Shown: piece by piece, positions 10,371 through 19,974 of the stretch | Layout of the letters: every line of letters begins with the position of its first letter | Numbering within the stretch: the stretch's first letter is position 1 | The notes under the pieces: generated by a model | The model's input: only the letters and a program-made list of their open reading frames with translations | What the model was told of the DNA's origin: nothing | The model's database searches: none | From: Bin75 sp965200435 | GTDB lineage: Bacteria > Nitrospirota > Nitrospiria > Nitrospirales > UBA8639 | NCBI GenBank assembly: GCA_965200435.1 | Contig: OZ241337.1 | Location: forward strand, 1,426,001 to 1,490,000 | Length of the DNA: 64,000 nt | Direction of reading: 5' to 3' | Translations under genes and position numbers: made by a program

Positions 10371-11463
10371 CCCTGTATAAGTTCAGAAACATTTGGCACT
10401 CCTCGACACAGGAGGAGGAGCCATGCAGATCCACCATGTCGGCTATCGCATCAGGGGGTTTTCTCGACTAACGCAAGTCGGGCATCGTTGGGACATGATA
10501 CCCCACGAAGCCCACCACCGACTCAAGATTCTGCACTTTTGCGCCCGGCATGGCCCAGCCGCGACGGGGGAGGCCTTTGGCGTCAGCCGCCGGACGCTTT
10601 CTCGCTGGCAGCGGGCGCTCGCCCAAGCTGGCGGGGACCCGCAGGCGTTGGCCGTCCGCTCCAGGGCCCCCCACCGGCGGCGGCAGGCCACGTGGCCACC
10701 CGCCCTGAGCCAAGCGATCCGGCGGCTACGCACCACGTATCCCAACCTTGGGAAGGCCAAGCTGCACGTCCTACTGCGGCCGTGGTGTGCGCAGCACGGG
10801 CTAGCCCTCCCCAGGGTCTCCACCATCGGGCGCCTGATCGCCCGCGCCCCGGACCGGATGCGGCACACGCCGAGCCGCCTGGATGCCCGGGGCCGGCCCA
10901 AACCCCGGACACGGCGCCGGAAATCCCGCCCGCCCCGGCCCCGCCCCGCCCAGCCCCTGGCGGTCTTGGCCGGCGATCCCGTTGTGCGGCTCCACGCCGG
11001 ACTCCGCCGCTACCTATTCACCTTCATCGATCCCTGCAGTCGCTTCGCCTTCGCTGTGGCCACCGCCACCGCCTCCAGCCGCCATGCCACCCACGCCCTC
11101 GATGCACTCTGTGCGTTGCTCCCGGCCCCACCCCGGGTCCTCCTCTCCGATAACGGCCCGGAGTTCCAGGGGCATTTCCAGCACCGGCTCGATGAACGCG
11201 GCATCACCCACTGGTGGACATATCCCCGATCCCCGAAAATGAACGCTCATGCGGAACGGTTCAATCGCACCCTGCAAGAGACCTTCGTGGACTACCACGA
11301 GGATCTGCTGTTCGACGATTTGGCGGCCTTTAACCGCAAACTGGCCGATTGGTTGCTGGCCTACAATACCGTGTTGCCCCACCATAGCCTTGGGCGGCAA
11401 TCTCCGGTACAATTCCTGATTCACCACCAACCCGAGTGCCAAATGTGGTGGACCCATACAGGG
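10371..11463 (+). mobile_element. IS481-like insertion sequence, 1,093 bp
   Basis: Imperfect terminal inverted repeats of about 30 bp begin CCCTGTAT and end ATACAGGG, sharing an inner ACATTTGGCACTC block. A 5-bp direct duplication CCCGT flanks it (10366-10370 and 11464-11468). It carries one DDE transposase. Without the element and one duplication, the adhesin reads DNPVKITPV, matching sister repeats, which fixes the boundaries. The intact ends and exact duplication point to a recent insertion. Confidence 0.85.
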
Positions 11464-12843
11464 CCCGTCAAGATCACCCCCGTCGCCGGCGGCAGTCCCG
11501 CGGGAGTGGCAGCCGCGGACGGCGTGGAAACGCTGACCGTTAGCTGGACTGAAGCGGCGTTTGCGTCTTCTCATAGGTTGCGCTACCGCGAAGGTGCGCG
11601 AAGCTGGAAGACAGTTTCCGAAGTCACCAGTCCTTACACCATTGAGGATTTACCCAATACGGCTCATGACGTACAGGTCGGTGCCGTGTTTCCGTCGGGC
11701 ACGCAGTGGTCCGCCACGGTGACGGTGACGCCGAGGTCGAGCGCGCTGATGGGGACCCTGGGAGTCGGGAAAAGGATAATTAGCACTATTCCGCAGGTAT
11801 TTACTTACTTCGGTCTTACTACCAGAGACGGTACCACGGTAGGCTCGCTTTCTCCCGCTGCCTACACCTACACCAACGGCACGGAATACACCGTGACGGA
11901 TTTGTACGAACACCGGGAGGGCAACAAGGTGTATCTGGAAACCACTCCCAACCTGCCTTCCACCACCACCGACTTGGTAATCAGCATTGGGGAGGGTGCG
12001 AGCAAGAAGACCTACCGCTTGGGCGTGGACCTGTCCTGGGAAGGGGGCTCGCTCAATAGGTGGCAGGGCGACGACAAGGGTCTGCAACTCGCCGAAAATA
12101 CCAACGTCCCCTTCACCATCAAAGTCAGCCCCATGCCGCTGAAAAGCAGCCTGACGGTGGCTCAGTTTAGCGGCATCTTAAGCCGCGGCTTTTGGAGGCA
12201 AAGTGGTGGCACCACCGTGGGCGCGCTTTCTCCCGATTCCTTCACATACGAAGGCGCCACCTATCAAATCAGTCTCCTGGAAGAAAACTATCAGGACGGC
12301 AACGCTCAGAACCATCTGCTCTCATTCAGGACGACGCCGGTGATTACCGTAGCGCACCTGAACGATTTGACCCTGGAGTTGGATGACAAGACCTATAAGG
12401 GATCGGACTTAGCCATACGTAATGACACTTACGAACAGAAGGACAAGGGCCTGAGTTTGAGTGTGGGTGCGACGGTTCCATTCCGGATCATTGTCTCGCC
12501 GGGCGCCGACGGCGATGCCGGCAGCCTGGGCAAGCCGGAGAACTTGCAGTCGAGCCCGGGCGACAGCGTCGTCGGCCTGTCCTGGCAGATGCCCGACGAG
12601 GAAGAAGAGAATGAGAATGGGGACGGGAATGACGGCAATGAAGACGAGGACAACGAAGACGGTGTCGGCGGGGGAGTCGGCGGCGGCAGTGGTGGCAATG
12701 CTAATGGCAACTCCGGCCGCTTCGGCAATCTGGGCAGTTTGGGCTCGCTGACCGGCACCCGGTCATTCAACGCCCAGTCCTCGAATACCCTGGCCTCGAA
12801 CAACGAAGATTCCTCCCCGCCGTCGGAACCTTCCCCCGAGTAG
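10423..12843 (+). CDS. IS481-family transposase reading through into the downstream adhesin segment
   Basis: Start ATG 10423 is chosen for the strong GGAGGAGGAG 2 nt before it. The first ~347 residues are a transposase: an N-terminal helix-turn-helix (FGVSRRTLSRW) and an rve integrase core with catalytic Asp in FIDPCSRF, Asp in LLSDNGPEF and Glu in NAHAERFNRTL, then the family ending LLAYNT..HHSLG..SPVQFL. The element has no stop codon in this frame, so translation runs across its right end into about 460 adhesin residues: one Fn3 unit, two TVG modules and an acidic/Gly-rich linker (EEENENGDGNDGNEDEDNED). It stops at TAG 12841. Whether the tail impairs transposition is unknown. Confidence 0.75.
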   Translation: MQIHHVGYRIRGFSRLTQVGHRWDMIPHEAHHRLKILHFCARHGPAATGEAFGVSRRTLSRWQRALAQAGGDPQALAVRSRAPHRRRQATWPPALSQAIRRLRTTYPNLGKAKLHVLLRPWCAQHGLALPRVSTIGRLIARAPDRMRHTPSRLDARGRPKPRTRRRKSRPPRPRPAQPLAVLAGDPVVRLHAGLRRYLFTFIDPCSRFAFAVATATASSRHATHALDALCALLPAPPRVLLSDNGPEFQGHFQHRLDERGITHWWTYPRSPKMNAHAERFNRTLQETFVDYHEDLLFDDLAAFNRKLADWLLAYNTVLPHHSLGRQSPVQFLIHHQPECQMWWTHTGPVKITPVAGGSPAGVAAADGVETLTVSWTEAAFASSHRLRYREGARSWKTVSEVTSPYTIEDLPNTAHDVQVGAVFPSGTQWSATVTVTPRSSALMGTLGVGKRIISTIPQVFTYFGLTTRDGTTVGSLSPAAYTYTNGTEYTVTDLYEHREGNKVYLETTPNLPSTTTDLVISIGEGASKKTYRLGVDLSWEGGSLNRWQGDDKGLQLAENTNVPFTIKVSPMPLKSSLTVAQFSGILSRGFWRQSGGTTVGALSPDSFTYEGATYQISLLEENYQDGNAQNHLLSFRTTPVITVAHLNDLTLELDDKTYKGSDLAIRNDTYEQKDKGLSLSVGATVPFRIIVSPGADGDAGSLGKPENLQSSPGDSVVGLSWQMPDEEEENENGDGNDGNEDEDNEDGVGGGVGGGSGGNANGNSGRFGNLGSLGSLTGTRSFNAQSSNTLASNNEDSSPPSEPSPE

Positions 12844-12864
12844 AGCTACGAGGTCGGCTACACG

Positions 12865-14016
12865 GTGGAGGGTTCGGACTGGGATGACGGCGACAGCGAG
12901 ACGGTGACGGATATGACGGCGTCGATCTCGGGTCTCGACAACGGCGTCCCCTACGCCTTCCGGGTGCGCGCCCAATCGGGCGACGAGACCGGCCCCTGGT
13001 CGACCACCGTCACGGCGACGCCCGCCGGGACGGCCGACCGCCCGACGAATGTGACGATCGACACCGATCAGGATACGGCCTGGAAGACCCTGGAACTGTC
13101 CTTCACCGCGCCGCCCGACGGTTCGGACCACGTGACGGCGAACAGCCAGTACCGCGTGCTCGGTATGAAGAAAGGCGCGAGTTGGACCGGGTGGACGACC
13201 GTCGAAGGCGTCTCGGTATCCGATGGACGACTCAGCGGCACCTCGCGAAAGGGTAGGCTGGCCATCGGTCGCGTCTACGAAGTGGAAGTGCGCTGGTGCG
13301 GCGAGAGCCCGAGCGACGACACGTGCAGTGAGGCGTCGGACCGCGTGTACGGCGCAACTCCCGCCTCGGCTCCCACGAACGCAACGGCCGGAGCGACCGA
13401 TTCGGTCTCACAGACGGCCTTGAAGCTGTCCTGGTCGATCAGCAATGTAGGAGGCAAGAAGAACCTGCAGGCGGCCTACGAACTCGGCTACGCCACCGAC
13501 ACCGAGGCCAAGACCCCGGCGACGCTGGTGGATGCCGCGGAGACGCCGGCTTTCGGCGCGACCGAGGCGGAAATCGCCGGTCTTGCAGCCGGTACCGACT
13601 ACCGTCTGTTCGTGCGCAGCGTGATCGAGCACGAGAACCAGCGGCACTTCGAGTCGGCCTGGGTCTCCGCCACCGCGACCACCGAAGCCGCGCCCCCGCT
13701 GGAACTCGGTGAAGCGCCCGAAGACCCGCAATGGACGGCGGGCGAGGCCGTCGACGCCCTCACCCTGCCGGAAGCCACCGGCGGCACGGGCGCGATCACC
13801 TACAGCCTCGATCCAGAAACCTGGAACGGCCTCTCCTTCGACGCTACCACCCGCGCACTCTCCGGCACGCCGGAAGAGGCCGGCACCAGCGAGTTCATCT
13901 ACACCGCCACGGACGCAGCGCAAGCGACCGCCACCCTGACCGTTACGGTCACGGTGACCGCGGCCCCGACCCGTCCCGAGAACGTCGAGACGCACACCAC
14001 CACCGAGACGGCCTAG
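12865..14016 (+). CDS. Adhesin fragment between the second and third amber codons (Fn3-like and Ig-like modules)
   Basis: Same frame as the preceding segment, open from 12844 after TAG 12841. It contains an Fn3-like unit (ISGLDNGVPYAFRVRAQ), the RVLGMKKGASWTGW / IGRVYEVEVRWC module, a second Fn3-like unit with SWSISNVGGKKNLQAAYE, and a He_PIG-type repeat (LPEATGGTGAITYSL, ALSGTPEEAG). It stops at TAG 14014, where the paralogue and the sister module have TAWK. It is not an independent gene. Confidence 0.6.
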   Translation: MEGSDWDDGDSETVTDMTASISGLDNGVPYAFRVRAQSGDETGPWSTTVTATPAGTADRPTNVTIDTDQDTAWKTLELSFTAPPDGSDHVTANSQYRVLGMKKGASWTGWTTVEGVSVSDGRLSGTSRKGRLAIGRVYEVEVRWCGESPSDDTCSEASDRVYGATPASAPTNATAGATDSVSQTALKLSWSISNVGGKKNLQAAYELGYATDTEAKTPATLVDAAETPAFGATEAEIAGLAAGTDYRLFVRSVIEHENQRHFESAWVSATATTEAAPPLELGEAPEDPQWTAGEAVDALTLPEATGGTGAITYSLDPETWNGLSFDATTRALSGTPEEAGTSEFIYTATDAAQATATLTVTVTVTAAPTRPENVETHTTTETA

Positions 14017-14088
14017 AAGACCCTGGACCTCTCCTTCGACGCCCCGCCGCCAGGTTCCGCCTGGGTCGCCGCCAAGGGCCAGATCCGG

Positions 14089-16200
14089 GTGCTGGGTATG
14101 AAACAGGGGGCCACGCGCACGGACTGGAAACCACTCGAAAACGTGACGGTCGAAGACGGGCGGGTGCACGCCTCAACGGGCGGCTGGCTGGCCATCGGCC
14201 GGGTCTACGAAGTCGAAGTGCGCTGGTGCGGCGATCCCCCGACGGACGACATGTGTAGTGCGCCCTCCGAGATGGTCTACGGCGCCAGCCCCGCGTCCGC
14301 TCCAACAGACGCCGAGGTGACACAGACGGACCCCGTCTCACCCACCGCCCTGCTCCTGAAATGGAGCATCAGCCGCATCGGAGGGAACAAGGACCTGCAA
14401 GCCGCCTACGAGATCGGCTACAGCACGAATACAGACGCCGAGGCCTCTGAGACGCTGCTGGCGGCGCCTGACCTCCCGGCGTTCGGCACGAAGGAAGTGA
14501 AGATCGACGAGCTGGAGTCCGGGACGACCTACCGGCTGTACGTGCGCAGCGTGATCGATTGGGAAGGCGTGCGACACTTCGCGTCCGACTGGACGTCCGC
14601 CATCGCGACGACGCCGGCCAGTGCGGAGAGCCTGGCGCGGCAGCAGTTACAGAAGGAGTTAGCCCGGCAAGCGCGCGCGCTGCTGGAAGACGCCTCCACC
14701 GTCATCGGGCAGCGGTTCACCGCGGGTGCCGCGGGCGGCGGGGATGCACTGACGGCCCTGGCGTCCGTGTTCGGCGGCGCGGGGGGCGGCGCCTGTCCGC
14801 GCGAAGTGGCCCTGAGCGATTGCCTGCCGCAGCCGGGTGTCGGGCAACCGGGCATCGGGCAAGCCGGCGAGCCGTGGGACCCGGAACGGGGCTATCAGCC
14901 CCCGATGACCACCGAGGGGCAAGGCCTGGGCACCCTGCTGCAGCGGCTGCAGACCCAGAACTTCAGCCTGTCGCTGAACCGCACGCTCTTAGGCGAAACC
15001 GACGACGCCCCGCAGCCCGTGCAACTGGCGCTCTGGGGCAGCGGGGGCACCGCGTTTCAAGGGGGCCAGGGGCAGCGCTTTGTCGGCCTGGACGCGCGGC
15101 TGGGGACGCAATGGCTGACGGGCGTGGCGGTGGCCCAAGGCGGGAGCGCCTTCCGGCCGGTGGGCGGCGACACCGGGGGAGCGTTGGGCAGCGCCCTGAC
15201 GACCGTGTATCCCTACCTGCGGGGGGAACTCAGCGACACGCTAGCCGTGTGGAGCTTGGCGGGGTGGGGCTGGGGGGACCTGACCAGTCGGTGGCAGAAT
15301 CCGTATCAGCCGGACCAGACCGTGACCCTGGATGGGGCCTTGGGGCTGAACCTGGGGCTGGCGGGGGTGGAGCAGACGGTGTATGCGGGTGACGGGCTGA
15401 GCGTGGCGGTGGTAGGCGACTACGGGTGGTCGCAGTTAGCGGTGAGCGGCCTCGCCGGGGGCGCCCTGGGCGCGGTGGTCCACCGGAGTCGATTAGGGGT
15501 CACGAGTGACTATGCGTCTAGTGACGGGGCGCTCCGGGGGACGCTCCGGTTGAGCGGGCGCCTGGACGGCGGTGCGGGCGAGCGAGCCCAGGGCGCGGAA
15601 GTGACCGGGAATCTGCACTACGGGCTGGGCCGGTGGACCGGTGGGGTCACGGGGCACTGGTACGGGGCGACGCAGGCGCTGGCGGGGGTGGCGACACAAG
15701 GGCTGCAGATGGTCCTCGAGCGGCAGGCGGCGGCGGACGGCACGGGCTGGACGGGGCGGCTGGCGCCGGGCTGGGGGGCAGCCGCGGGGCTGGGCGCGGG
15801 GACGGGCGCAGGGACGCCGTTGCTGGCGGCGGTCGGCGCGGGGGGCGCGGGGGGCACGCTGGGCGGAGTCGCAGAGGCACCGGCGCTGCGGGTCGACGGG
15901 CAAGTGGCCTGGGGGGTGCGGCTAGGCGCCGAGCTGGGCCTGCTGATGCGGCCGTTTGCGGCGGTGGGCGTGGCCGAGGAGGGGCAGCAGATTCGGGCGG
16001 GGGTAGAACTGGAGGGGCCGGTGCAATTTAACCTGACGGTGGAGCACCTGCGCCGCCCGATGGCGCCGGCGGGGCAGCAGATTCGGGCGGGGGTGCAACT
16101 GGAGGGGCCGGTGCAACTGAACCTGACGGTCGAACACCTGCGCCGCCCGCCGGCCCCGGCGACCGCAGGGATGCTGCTGCAAGTGAACACGACGTTCTAA
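14089..16200 (+). CDS. C-terminal fragment of the giant adhesin with the outer-membrane beta-barrel
   Basis: Open from 14017 after TAG 14014; ATG 14089 is internal. It carries the RVLGMKQGATRTDW / IGRVYEVEVRWC module and an Fn3-like unit, then a barrel of about 340 residues beginning near SLSLNRTLLGETDDAPQPVQ and ending ...NTTF. It is nearly identical to the end of the gene at 2-2686. One difference is a tandem duplication near the end: the QQIRAGV.LEGPVQ.NLTVEHLRRP block of about 36 residues appears twice. Its TAA stop belongs to the CTAA target duplication of the following MITE. Confidence 0.7.
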   Translation: MLGMKQGATRTDWKPLENVTVEDGRVHASTGGWLAIGRVYEVEVRWCGDPPTDDMCSAPSEMVYGASPASAPTDAEVTQTDPVSPTALLLKWSISRIGGNKDLQAAYEIGYSTNTDAEASETLLAAPDLPAFGTKEVKIDELESGTTYRLYVRSVIDWEGVRHFASDWTSAIATTPASAESLARQQLQKELARQARALLEDASTVIGQRFTAGAAGGGDALTALASVFGGAGGGACPREVALSDCLPQPGVGQPGIGQAGEPWDPERGYQPPMTTEGQGLGTLLQRLQTQNFSLSLNRTLLGETDDAPQPVQLALWGSGGTAFQGGQGQRFVGLDARLGTQWLTGVAVAQGGSAFRPVGGDTGGALGSALTTVYPYLRGELSDTLAVWSLAGWGWGDLTSRWQNPYQPDQTVTLDGALGLNLGLAGVEQTVYAGDGLSVAVVGDYGWSQLAVSGLAGGALGAVVHRSRLGVTSDYASSDGALRGTLRLSGRLDGGAGERAQGAEVTGNLHYGLGRWTGGVTGHWYGATQALAGVATQGLQMVLERQAAADGTGWTGRLAPGWGAAAGLGAGTGAGTPLLAAVGAGGAGGTLGGVAEAPALRVDGQVAWGVRLGAELGLLMRPFAAVGVAEEGQQIRAGVELEGPVQFNLTVEHLRRPMAPAGQQIRAGVQLEGPVQLNLTVEHLRRPPAPATAGMLLQVNTTF

Positions 16201-16342
16201 GGACCCGCTGATTTCGTGCACGATCGGGCGCATGGCGGCGTGGTGTCCTCGCTCACCCCTCGACTATCCACTTGATATGTCTCGGGTTTCGCTGCGGGAC
16301 GCCTTGCCCTGCATCCCGCGATCACACGAAATCAGAGGGTCC
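16201..16342. repeat. MITE copy B (142 bp)
   Basis: Flanked by CTAA on both sides (16197-16200, 16343-16346), an exact YTAR duplication. The left CTAA supplies the stop codon of the adhesin. End variants and the downstream flank match copy A, so A and B were duplicated together with the gene tail. Confidence 0.9.
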
Positions 16343-16384
16343 CTAAGGCAGGCCTGTCTGTGAGCAGGGTCGGGTGACGCCTGC

Positions 16385-17640
16385 GGCGAACTCCAAGAAG
16401 CGCCATGAGATGGCGCTGCTATACAAGAGGGGGAGCCTGGGGCGCCACTTTCCGGGAGCAGACCTCCTGCCCCAGCAACCCGCAACGGACAGGCACCGGT
16501 GTTCAGGAATATCGGGGGCCCCGGGTTATGGTCTTTGTATTTGTCGCTGCGGCATCTTATGCCGCAGGACCGACATGGGTCATCGGGGGTCTTGGGTTGG
16601 CCGCTCAGCATGTGTCGCTGTCGCATTTTATGCGGCTTTTGGAGCGGTTCGCTGTTCAAGAGGCGCCATGAGATGGCGCCGCTACACAAGAGGGGGAGCC
16701 AGGGCCGCCACTTTCCGGGAGCAGGCCTCCTGCCCCAGCAACCCGCAACGGACAGGCGCCAGTGTTCAGGAATATCGGGAATCCAGGATTATGGTCTTTG
16801 CATTTGTCGCGGCGGCATCTTATGCCGCAGGACCGACATGGGTCATCGGGGGTCCTGGGTCGGCTGCTCCGCATGTGTCGCTGCCGCCTCTTATGCGGCT
16901 TTTGAAGCGGTTCGCTGTTCAAGCAGCGCCATGAGATGGCGCCGCTACACAAGAGGGGGAGCCTGGGCCGCCACTTTCCGGGAGCATGTCTCCTGCCCCA
17001 GCAACCCGCAACGGACAGGCCCCGGTGTTCAGGAATATCGGGAATCCCGGGTCTTGTTTTTGCCTTTGTAGCAGCGGCATCTTATGCCGCTGGACGAGGT
17101 CGCGGTCCAAGAGGCGCCATGAGATGGCGCTGCTACAGAAGAAGGGGGAGCCTGTGTTGGCCGCTCCGTCTTTGTAGCGGCCGCATCTTATGCGGCTCTT
17201 GGAGCGGCCCGCTGTTCAAGAAGCGCCATGAGATGGCGCCGCTACAGAAGAGGGGGAGCCCGGGCCGCCGCTTTCCGGGAGCATGTCTTCTGCCCCAGCA
17301 ACCCACAACGGACAGGCACCGGTGTTCAGGAATATCGGGGACCCCGGGTTATGGTCTTTGCCTTTGTAGCTGAGGCATCTTATGCCGCAGGACCGACATG
17401 TGTCATCGGGGGTCTTGGGTTGGCCGCTCCGCATGTGTCGCGGCGCGGTCCAAGAGGCGCCATGAGATGGCGCTGCTACAGAAGAAGAGGAGCTTGGGTT
17501 GGCTGCTCCGCATGTGTCGCTGTCGCATTTTATGCGGCTCTTGGAGCGGCGCGGTTCAAGAGGCGCCATGAGATGGCGCTGCTACAGAAGAGGGGGAGCC
17601 AGGGTTGGCCGCTACACAAGAGGGGGGGGGCCAGTCCGGC
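16385..17640. repeat. BIME-like array of palindromic repeats (array 2)
   Basis: Seven copies of GCGCCATGAGATGGCGC begin near 16400, 16663, 16926, 17113, 17223, 17458 and 17563. They alternate with GCGGCATCTTATGCCGC or GCCGCATCTTATGCGGC palindromes and the same linkers as array 1. Spacing alternates between about 263 bp and shorter (105-190 bp) deletion derivatives. The array separates the adhesin from the convergent ppk1 gene and could end transcription, but that is inference. Confidence 0.8.
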
Positions 17641-17642
17641 CA

Positions 17643-19816
17643 TCATGAGGCCGGTTCCTGGTCGTAGGGGACGGTGCCCGTGCCGTGGCGTTTCCAATTT
17701 TCTAGAAACCATTCTTGAGAGTTGAGCGGGGCCTGCTCGGGCGTGGGATGGAGACGGGTATATTCCCCGTTCGACTGCAACAGGCGGGCTTTGACCGTAT
17801 CATGAATCGCCACTTGCAGGAGCTTTTCGAGAAGGATTTTCCGCAGTTGAGGTGACTCGATCGGAAACAGGAGTTCCATGCGCCGGTCCAAATTACGGGG
17901 CATGAGGTCGGCGCTCCCGAGAAACAGTTCCTCCTGCTGGCCATTACGAAAATAATAGAGTCGTGCATGTTCCAGGAACCGTCCGACGACCGAGGTGACG
18001 GTGATGGTTTCACTGATGCCAGGAATTCCGGACGAAGCCCGCAGACCCCTCGAACCTGAAGATCGATTTTGACGCCGGCCTGGGATGCTCGATACAGGGC
18101 TTGAATACATTGTTTGTCCACAAGGGCGTTCATCTTGAACGCGATGTACCCGTCGCCCTTTTCCCGGTGTCGTTGAATTTCCCGCTCGATCCGCTCCAGA
18201 ATTTGCTCGCGCATCAAGTGCGGCGCCACGAGCAGTTTGTTATAGGTATTCTGACGAGAGTATCCGGTTAAGGAATTGAAGAGATCGGATACGTCCGCTC
18301 CCATTGCCGGGGCGCAGGTGAAGAAACTGAGATCGGTATAGATGCGACTCGTCACGGGATTATAGTTCCCGGTGCCCAAATGCACGTACCGCCGGATGCT
18401 GTCCTCGTCGCGTCGAATGACCAGGCACATCTTGGCATGCGTTTTCAGCCCCAAGACGCCATAGACCACGTGGACCCCTTCATCTTCCAGTTTCCTGGCC
18501 CATTCGATATTGTTTTCTTCATCGAATCTCGCTTTGAGTTCAAGCAGGACCGCCACTTGTTTCCCGTTCGCTCTTGCTTCCATTAATGCTTCAACGATGG
18601 GAGAATTGGCGCCTACTCGGTAGAGGGTTTGTTTGATCGTCAGGACGTGAGGATCGCTTGCTGCCTCACGCACGAAATCGACGACGGGGGTAAAACTGTC
18701 ATAGGGATGGTACAGCACGACGTCATCACGTCTGATCACTGAAAACAGGCTTTCCTTTTGATAAAGGGAATCAGGAATCTCCGGCACGAACGGTGGATAT
18801 TTTAAATCCGCCCGCTCGATGCAGGTTAACTCCATGAGGCTGGACAGACCGAGAGGCAGGCTCTGTGTGTACACTTGGTACGGTGCCAACGCAAGGTTCC
18901 TGACCAGGATACCCCGGATATGATCGGGCGTCGCCTCGTCAATTTCCAGTCGAACCACCGAGCCGAAGTGGCGATTGTCCACTTGTTCTTCGATCGACGC
19001 CAAGAGGTCTGCTGCCTCGTCTTCTTCAATTTCGAAATCAGCGTCGCGTGTCACCCGAAAGAGATAGGAGGCGAGAATGGTGAGCCCCGGAAACAGGAGG
19101 TCGAGGTTAGCCGCGACAATGTCTTCGATCCAGACGAAGGTGTGGGTTGTCGAATCGGATAAACCGGATGGGTTCGATTCGTTGATCGTGCCTTCGTTGG
19201 GGATACGAACGAGGCGGGGAAACATATTGGGAATTTTGACGCGGGCGAAACGTTCTCCTCGCTCAGGATCTTTGACCACGACGGCTAAATTCAAACTGAG
19301 GTTGGAGATATGGGGGAATGGATGGGAAGGGTCAAAGGCCAAGGGCGTCAGCGCCGGAAAGATTTCTTTGGAAAAATACCGGCGGAAGAACCGTTGTTGG
19401 TTCGGTTGCAGTTGATGGTAGCGCAGCACGTCAATATCCTGGGCGTTGAGTTTCGGCAGAAGATCTGTTCGCCAGCAGGCACAAAACCGGGCGAGCTGAC
19501 GAAGCGTCTCCTGCCGAACGGCCGTCAATTGTTCCGAGGTGGTCATCCCGTCCTGGGAGGGCTCACGCACGCCACCGGACAATTGTTCTCGCAACCCTGA
19601 GATCCGAATCATGAAAAATTCATCCAGGTTGCTCGAAAAGATCGACAGAAACTTCACCCGTTCCAAAAGCGGGTTCTCCGGATCTTCCGCTTCCTCAAGC
19701 ACTCGAGCATTGAATTGGAGCCAACTGAGCTCACGATTCAAATATAGCTTGGGATCATCAAGGGCAGACGTCGGAGAAACGGATGGGGATTGATTTTCAG
19801 CGGAACCGATTGCCAT
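17643..19816 (-). CDS. ppk1: Polyphosphate kinase 1 (one frameshift)
   Basis: Makes polyphosphate from ATP terminal phosphates, usually membrane-associated. The N-terminus has LYLNRELSWLQFNARVLEEA and FLSIFSSNLDEFFMIR, the PPK1 signature. The catalytic His is in YVHLGTGNYNP, and RSRIYTD-like TSRIYTDLSFF follows. The main frame (19816 down to 17702) loses homology near 18030: after GVCGLRP the expected GIPGISETI and GRFLEHARLYYF are in the next frame, which runs to a TGA at 17643. One missing G in CGTCCGGAATTCC explains this. The rest is intact over about 720 residues, so a base-calling error or a very recent mutation is likely. It is the first of a polyphosphate gene group. Confidence 0.85.
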
Positions 19817-19974
19817 GGCTCTTCCCTCGGTGTCATTGCGTCATGCGCGACTGAATGGCGCCGTGTGCATTCCTGGTGTTGATCCTTCGCCCTTCCCCCA
19901 CCTCTCTCTCGGGGAGAGAGGGCGGTTGGTCGGTCGGGGTTGCGTCGTGTCTCTCGATCGTACCCCTAGTCGCG

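Larger units (their letters stand above)
3626..16200 (+). pseudogene. Giant Fn3/cadherin-like adhesin with C-terminal beta-barrel, interrupted (overall extent)
   Basis: One ancestral gene of about 3,800 codons explains all pieces. The frame from 3626 stays open to 10057 apart from TAG at 6512. A -1 shift near 9892 moves it to the frame that runs to 10370. An IS481-like element (10371-11463) with a 5-bp target duplication follows; removing element plus duplication (1,098 bp) rejoins the frame. That frame stays open to 16200 apart from TAG at 12841 and 14014. The order is signal peptide, Fn3 and cadherin-like domains, many Fn3/TVG-type repeat pairs, an acidic/Gly-rich linker, then the RVYEVEVRWC-type modules and barrel shared with the first gene. 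As it stands only fragments can be made unless stops are suppressed. Confidence 0.75.

Noticed and set aside
3626..16200. Genome-wide recoding of UAG as Trp
   Set aside because: Other genes in the window (ilvN and the first adhesin among them) use TAG as their normal stop; no suppressor tRNA is seen here. Local decay or special suppression is more likely.
16385..17640. CRISPR-like regular repetition
   Set aside because: Units are palindromic with conserved linkers and no unique spacers, unit length is too long and irregular, and no cas gene is near.
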